Of a stretch of DNA of 64,000 bases, positions 60,670 to 64,000 are shown piece by piece. A model generated the notes under the pieces. The model worked only from the letters and a program-made list of their open reading frames with translations, made no database searches and was not told the origin of the DNA. Both the position numbers and the translations under genes were made by a program. The stretch is from Maribacter litopenaei. Its GTDB lineage: Bacteria; Bacteroidota; Bacteroidia; Flavobacteriales; Flavobacteriaceae. The stretch is from the NCBI RefSeq assembly GCF_025244665.1, contig NZ_CP104205.1, positions 1,054,001 through 1,118,000 of the forward strand. Direction: 5' to 3'. The first letter of the stretch is position 1; every line of letters starts with the position of its first letter.

Positions 60670-60894
60670 TTAATATTCGTCCTCGTTCCGGAGGTAATCT
60701 TCTTCTGTTGGATAATCCGGCCAAATCTCTTCGATAGATTCATAGATTTCACCACCTTCTTCCTCCATGGACTGTAAATTCTCCACAACCTCCAAGGGAG
60801 CACCGGTTCTGATGGAGTAATCTATTAACTCATCCTTACTTGCCGGCCAAGGTGCATCACTCAAATAAGATGCTAATTCTAATGTCCAATACAT
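60670..60894 (-). CDS. DUF2795 protein
   Basis: A 74-residue acidic protein. MYWTLELASYLSDAPWPASKDELIDYSIRTG and APLEVVENLQSMEEEGGEIYESI are the defining DUF2795 helices. The C-terminal PDYPTEEDYLRNEDEY is rich in acidic and tyrosine residues. Function unknown. The frame is intact. The gap upstream to the cobalamin adenosyltransferase (60895-61031) is AT-rich with no further gene. Confidence 0.9.
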   Translation of the reverse strand: MYWTLELASYLSDAPWPASKDELIDYSIRTGAPLEVVENLQSMEEEGGEIYESIEEIWPDYPTEEDYLRNEDEY

Positions 60895-61031
60895 GGTAAT
60901 TGTTTGATTTTAAAATTTTTGCAAAAATAATTTTTAATTGGAAACGACCAAGCTAATTTGTGTTTATTTCGGCCGAGTTATCAACATATTTTTTGCATTG
61001 ATAAATTGATAACGCTTAAATTGTGAATTTA

Positions 61032-61607
61032 TTAGTCCCTCTTCTCGGGAATCCACTTTATTTCCTCAACTCCCAAATCCATTGACAACTTTCGTGCCAG
61101 TACAAAAAGGTAGTCTGAGAGCCTGTTTAAATAGGTGAGAACGGTATCATCAAAGGGCTCATTTTCGTATAAAATGGTCGATTTTCTTTCGGCTCTTCTA
61201 CAAACTGTTCGTGCTATATGACAGTATGACACGGCAGTATGCCCACCAGGTAAAACAAAATGGGTCATTTGTGGCAAAACTTCGTCCATTGTATCCATCT
61301 CCTTTTCAAGAAACAAAATGTCATTATTATTTATTCTTTCTATATTCAATCTTTCCTCGCCATTTTTTAAGATGGCTTTTTGCGGTTCCGTAGCCAAGAT
61401 AGCCCCAGCTGTAAAGAGTTTTTTTTGAATGGTTTGCAGTACGTTTTTATAATTCTCTGCAATATTTTGGTCTGCAATTAGACCCAGCCAAGAGTTCAAC
61501 TCATCTACGGTACCGTAGCTGTCTATCCTAATATGATGTTTGGGAACCCTCGTGCCTCCAAAAAGTGAGGTACTACCATCATCTCCTGTTTTGGTATAGA
61601 TTTTCAT
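61032..61607 (-). CDS. Cob(I)alamin adenosyltransferase, PduO type
   Basis: A 191-residue trimeric ATP:corrinoid adenosyltransferase. MKIYTKTGDDGSTSLFGGTRVPK is the ATP-binding N-terminus, YGTVDELNSWLGL follows, and RTVCRRAERKSTILYEN plus TYLNRLSDYLFVLARKLS form the C-terminal helix bundle. It makes adenosylcobalamin, the cofactor of methylmalonyl-CoA mutase, which fits the MeaB chaperone encoded at 34769. The frame is intact. Confidence 0.93.
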   Translation of the reverse strand: MKIYTKTGDDGSTSLFGGTRVPKHHIRIDSYGTVDELNSWLGLIADQNIAENYKNVLQTIQKKLFTAGAILATEPQKAILKNGEERLNIERINNNDILFLEKEMDTMDEVLPQMTHFVLPGGHTAVSYCHIARTVCRRAERKSTILYENEPFDDTVLTYLNRLSDYLFVLARKLSMDLGVEEIKWIPEKRD

Positions 61608-61666
61608 GCTATTTTCGACTGTTGTAATTTTTTAATACTGAGTGATTAGAAAATAACCATAAGTTA

Positions 61667-61807
61667 TTATTCTTCTGTCTTACGACGTTTATAATCTCCC
61701 ATAAACTTGCGAGACTTTCTCTCTCTAGCTTTTCTTTTGTGGGTAATGGTTATTACCAAATAGATGGCGAAAACAACCCCTAAGACTATGTAAATCGTAT
61801 TATCCAT
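61667..61807 (-). CDS. Small membrane protein, basic tail
   Basis: A 46-residue ORF: one hydrophobic helix (TIYIVLGVVFAIYLVITI) followed by a strongly basic tail (THKRKARERKSRKF, GDYKRRKTEE). Small proteins of this design are common in flavobacteria and often anchor complexes; the function here is unknown. It lies between the adenosyltransferase and the methyltransferase-like gene and could be part of the same transcript. Confidence 0.72.
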   Translation of the reverse strand: MDNTIYIVLGVVFAIYLVITITHKRKARERKSRKFMGDYKRRKTEE

Positions 61808-61825
61808 AATTGGCAATTAAGCATG

Positions 61826-62319
61826 TTAAATTCTAATTTTAAAGTGTTCCTTAGCTTGTTCCCTTCTAAAGAATATTAAGCCACAATAAAATAAATCTAT
61901 AGTAACTGTCACTTCGGTAGTTTTTTTATTTTTTCCCAAGTGGATTTGCGCTCCCTGCTTTTATACATTCCATTTAAAAACACCATGGTATTATTATGGT
62001 AATTTTCCTTGGAAATGGATGTAAATAAAGTACTATTGTTTTCCATATAAATTAAATCATATGGCAAACTATCATACTTCAATTGGTCAAAAGTAGCTTC
62101 CATCTTGATTTTAATATAATCGTCTGCACTGACAAATGCAATACTTTTATAATTAAAATATGAAATTGCCGTAATAAGCACGTGTTCCTTAAGGCTTATG
62201 TTCTTTTCTCTTTTCCTATAAAGTCCTTTGGTCACAAAATTGTAAACAAAAGGGGAATGTACCCCATGTTGATTGGTTGAAAAAATTAGAAATTTAAAAT
62301 AGGAAAGAAATTGGAACAC
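61826..62319 (-). CDS. Shortened methyltransferase-like protein, frameshifted
   Basis: About 164 residues. The start FKFLIFSTNQHGVHSPFVYNFVTKGLY matches the N-terminus of a flavobacterial class I SAM-methyltransferase-like family of about 250 residues. The end, after repair of a missing base at 61914-61917 (CCGG), reads TVTIDLFYCGLIFFRREQA and also matches. The middle with the glycine-rich SAM-binding loop appears to be missing; only YDLIYMENNS remains of the acidic motif region. It may be a degenerate relative without methyltransferase activity. Confidence 0.7.
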
Positions 62320-62390
62320 CTAAGGTTTACAAAATTTTTCAAATGTACTAATACCTTTTATTTTTCTGATTATTTCATCCTAGGTTAGGA

Positions 62391-62879
62391 TATAAGCAAC
62401 TTTTTAAGGGGTAGTCCCAAACCTGCCCTTGGGCAGGTAGGGATACCGAGGGGATACTGGTATTGGTTAAGCCATTTTAGGGCTGTTCGCTTTGGTAGTA
62501 AAGGAAAGCTCCTTTTTGATCCTTGAATTTTTGAACTTGTACAAACGGGCCACTTCTTGCGTCCTTTCCTTTATTACCGAAGGAGAGGTTTGGGTAACGA
62601 TGCCCATCTCGATAGTGTCAACCTTTACGGTTTCATTCGTATCCTGTGCGCTTGCCGCGGTTCCTATGAAGATGATGAAGAAGATGGTTGCTACTGTTCT
62701 CATGACTTGCGTTTGTTACATTGTTATAACTTGCGCAAGCGTATTTCAGGGGGTGCCGATTCGTTGAAAAACAACGGTTTCTCGTTATCCGGCAACAATC
62801 GGGATAAAGTGTAAAATTCAATCGACGAAAGGATATTACCCTAAAAACAGGTCACCGAGAAAAGGTGTTTTTAATCGAG
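62391..62879 (-). repeat. 489-base repeat, copy 2 (inverted relative to 46826-47314)
   Basis: The reverse complement matches copy 1 end to end with the same length. Most differences are single substitutions, e.g. in the promoter near TCGGTGA and in the region after the stop codon. It carries the copy D peptide gene, its leader and the downstream hairpin (62422-62437, arms CCTGCCC/GGGCAGG). A perfect 10-base palindrome CTTGCGCAAG is present at 62730-62739 where copy 1 has a one-sided version. Confidence 0.9.
62467..62703 (-). CDS. Small secreted peptide-family protein, copy D
   Basis: A 78-residue near twin of the gene at 47002: signal ATIFFIIFIGTAASAQ, mature part with VARLYKFKNSRIKKELSF and KMA at the end. 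It differs in about six residues, including Met to Thr at 49 and changes near the C-terminus (FTTKANSPKMA). High protein conservation together with the flanking repeat suggests a recent duplication by an unknown mechanism. Function unknown. Confidence 0.84.
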   Translation of the reverse strand: MRTVATIFFIIFIGTAASAQDTNETVKVDTIEMGIVTQTSPSVIKERTQEVARLYKFKNSRIKKELSFTTKANSPKMA

Positions 62880-62926
62880 GGATTCTGTTTAGGAGTAAGA
62901 TTGTTTTTTTGAATTTTTGGGAAATA

Positions 62927-64000
62927 TCAGCCCATTTGGTCGGCAAGTTCAAACCAACGTTCTGTTTTTTGGTCTATGGTATCTGAGAGTTCTCCAAGCT
63001 CAATTGATAAGGACTCAATTTCCTCGCCTGTTAAAGAAGTATCCGTAAACTTGTCCTGTAGTTCAACCTTTTTGGATTCCAACTGTTTTATTTCCTTTTC
63101 CAAATTCTTGTATTCCTTTTGTTCCAGATAGGAAAGTTTGTTCTCTTGAGGTTCCTTCCATGTGTTCTTGGTCGGTTCTGATTTTTCCTTTTGTTCTCGT
63201 TGCTCAATCACCTTACTATCTTCATAGACCCTATAATCTGAATAATTTCCAGGAAAGTCTTCAATGACGCCTTCACCCCTGAATACAAAAAGGTGGTCTA
63301 CGATTTTGTCCATGAAATATCGGTCATGGGACACAACAATGAGACAGCCTGGAAAATCCAGCAAGAAACTTTCCAGTACATTTAGGGTGACGATATCTAA
63401 ATCGTTGGTTGGTTCGTCCAATATTAAGAAGTTGGGGTTTTGGATTAAAACCGTACAGAGGTATAGGCGTTTCCGTTCCCCGCCACTCAATTTTTCAACG
63501 AAGTCATATTGTTTCTTTCTGTCAAACAGAAAACGTTCCAATAATTGCTGGGCCGATATTTGTCTTCCTTTCATCAAGGGTATATAATCCCCAAATTCCC
63601 GTATAACATCAATAACCTTTTGGCCTTCTTTTATTTGAATGCCTTTTTGAGTATAATAACCAAATTTAATGGTGTCGCCAATAACCACTTTACCGCTGTC
63701 CGGTTTGTCTCGCCCAGTAAGAATATTCAAAAAGGTGGATTTACCCGTTCCATTCTTTCCTATGATTCCAACACGCTCCCCTTTGGTAAAGGAATAGTCG
63801 AACTTGTCCAGGATTATCTTGTTGGGAAAGGACTTGGAAATTTTATGGATTTCGATGATTTTATTTCCCATCCTTTCCATATTCAGCTCCAATTGCACCT
63901 CGTGCTCCTTTCTTCTTTGACTTGCTTTTTCCTTTATGACCTGAAAGTCGTCTATCCTAGATTTGGATTTTGTTGTCCTTGCCTTGGGCTGCCTACGCAT
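62927..64000 (-). CDS. ABC-F family ATPase, C-terminal part
   Basis: The last 357 residues of an ABC-F protein that continues past the right edge. The linker (RTTKSKSRIDDFQVI), second nucleotide-binding domain with Walker A GIIGKNGTGKSTFLNIL, signature VEKLSGGERKRLYL and Walker B NFLILDEPTNDLDIVTL are present. A C-terminal coiled coil (LEQKEYKNLEKEIKQLESKK) follows, as in Uup-like members. ABC-F proteins act on ribosomes, not in transport. No true start is within the window. Confidence 0.92.
   Translation of the reverse strand: MRRQPKARTTKSKSRIDDFQVIKEKASQRRKEHEVQLELNMERMGNKIIEIHKISKSFPNKIILDKFDYSFTKGERVGIIGKNGTGKSTFLNILTGRDKPDSGKVVIGDTIKFGYYTQKGIQIKEGQKVIDVIREFGDYIPLMKGRQISAQQLLERFLFDRKKQYDFVEKLSGGERKRLYLCTVLIQNPNFLILDEPTNDLDIVTLNVLESFLLDFPGCLIVVSHDRYFMDKIVDHLFVFRGEGVIEDFPGNYSDYRVYEDSKVIEQREQKEKSEPTKNTWKEPQENKLSYLEQKEYKNLEKEIKQLESKKVELQDKFTDTSLTGEEIESLSIELGELSDTIDQKTERWFELADQMG

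Noticed and set aside
3952-61917. Mass pseudogenisation of a decaying genome
   Set aside because: Essential genes (secA, def, dapD) are hit, repaired proteins are fully conserved on both sides of each break, and the breaks share one sequence context. Decay would give scattered, varied lesions.

Overview
The window reads as chromosome from a marine-type member of the Flavobacteriaceae (Bacteroidota). The evidence is a base composition around 40% GC, the lack of Shine-Dalgarno leaders, promoter-like TTTG / TAnnTTTG elements, and many protein families typical of that group: DUF5606, DUF2911, DUF1569, the MG2/TonB-plug protein, and paired LytS/LytTR regulators. No rRNA, tRNA, CRISPR array, transposase or phage gene was seen. 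The sequence is littered with single-base indels and nonsense changes inside otherwise conserved genes. Most indels sit in the pentamers CTCGG/CCGAG (or CACGG, TTCGG) and are repaired by restoring CCGG or CTGG. All five in-frame TGA codons sit where TGG followed by A/T, C/T, C is expected. I treat these as probable sequence errors, so broken genes are annotated across their full repaired span.

Layout. 1-8954: an ABC ATPase fragment, an unrecognised protein beside a nucleoid-associated protein, a pRiA4b ORF-3-like protein, heme A synthase, CCA-adding enzyme, a YrdC-domain protein and three glycosyltransferases. 9240-11649: a housekeeping block of dapD divergent from ruvX, def and a DUF5606 gene. 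11757-23008: a block of secreted and periplasmic hydrolases (beta-propeller amidohydrolase, GH20 hexosaminidase, two esterases, aquaglyceroporin, SMP-30-type lactonase, D-aminoacylase-like protein, sugar isomerase-like protein), which looks like a catabolic insertion before mazG. 23125-37297: MATE transporter, PAP2 phosphatase, GT39-type glycosyltransferase, LytS/LytTR two-component pair, M20 peptidase, a flippase-like protein with a dolichol-phosphate-mannose-synthase-like GT2, MeaB and an aldose epimerase. 37405-45278: an overlapping ECF sigma operon, a Gfo/Idh plus DUF1080 pair, and a TonB-plug protein whose 5' two thirds are clearly GC-richer than the rest. 45337-54112: MsrA, an M23 peptidase, a tesA/ybbA/ybbP-like divergent unit, and three genes of a small secreted peptide family. 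54242-64000: a histidine kinase, an oxidoreductase, secA, a cobalamin adenosyltransferase, a fourth peptide gene and an ABC-F ATPase running off the end.

The most unusual content is the family of 78-85-residue signal-peptide proteins at 47002, 47570, 52048 and 62703. They share a basic C-terminal motif. Two copies are carried on a 489-base inverted repeat about 15 kb apart, and the 47570 copy is preceded by helically phased CATCG-type repeats. I could not assign them to any described family.
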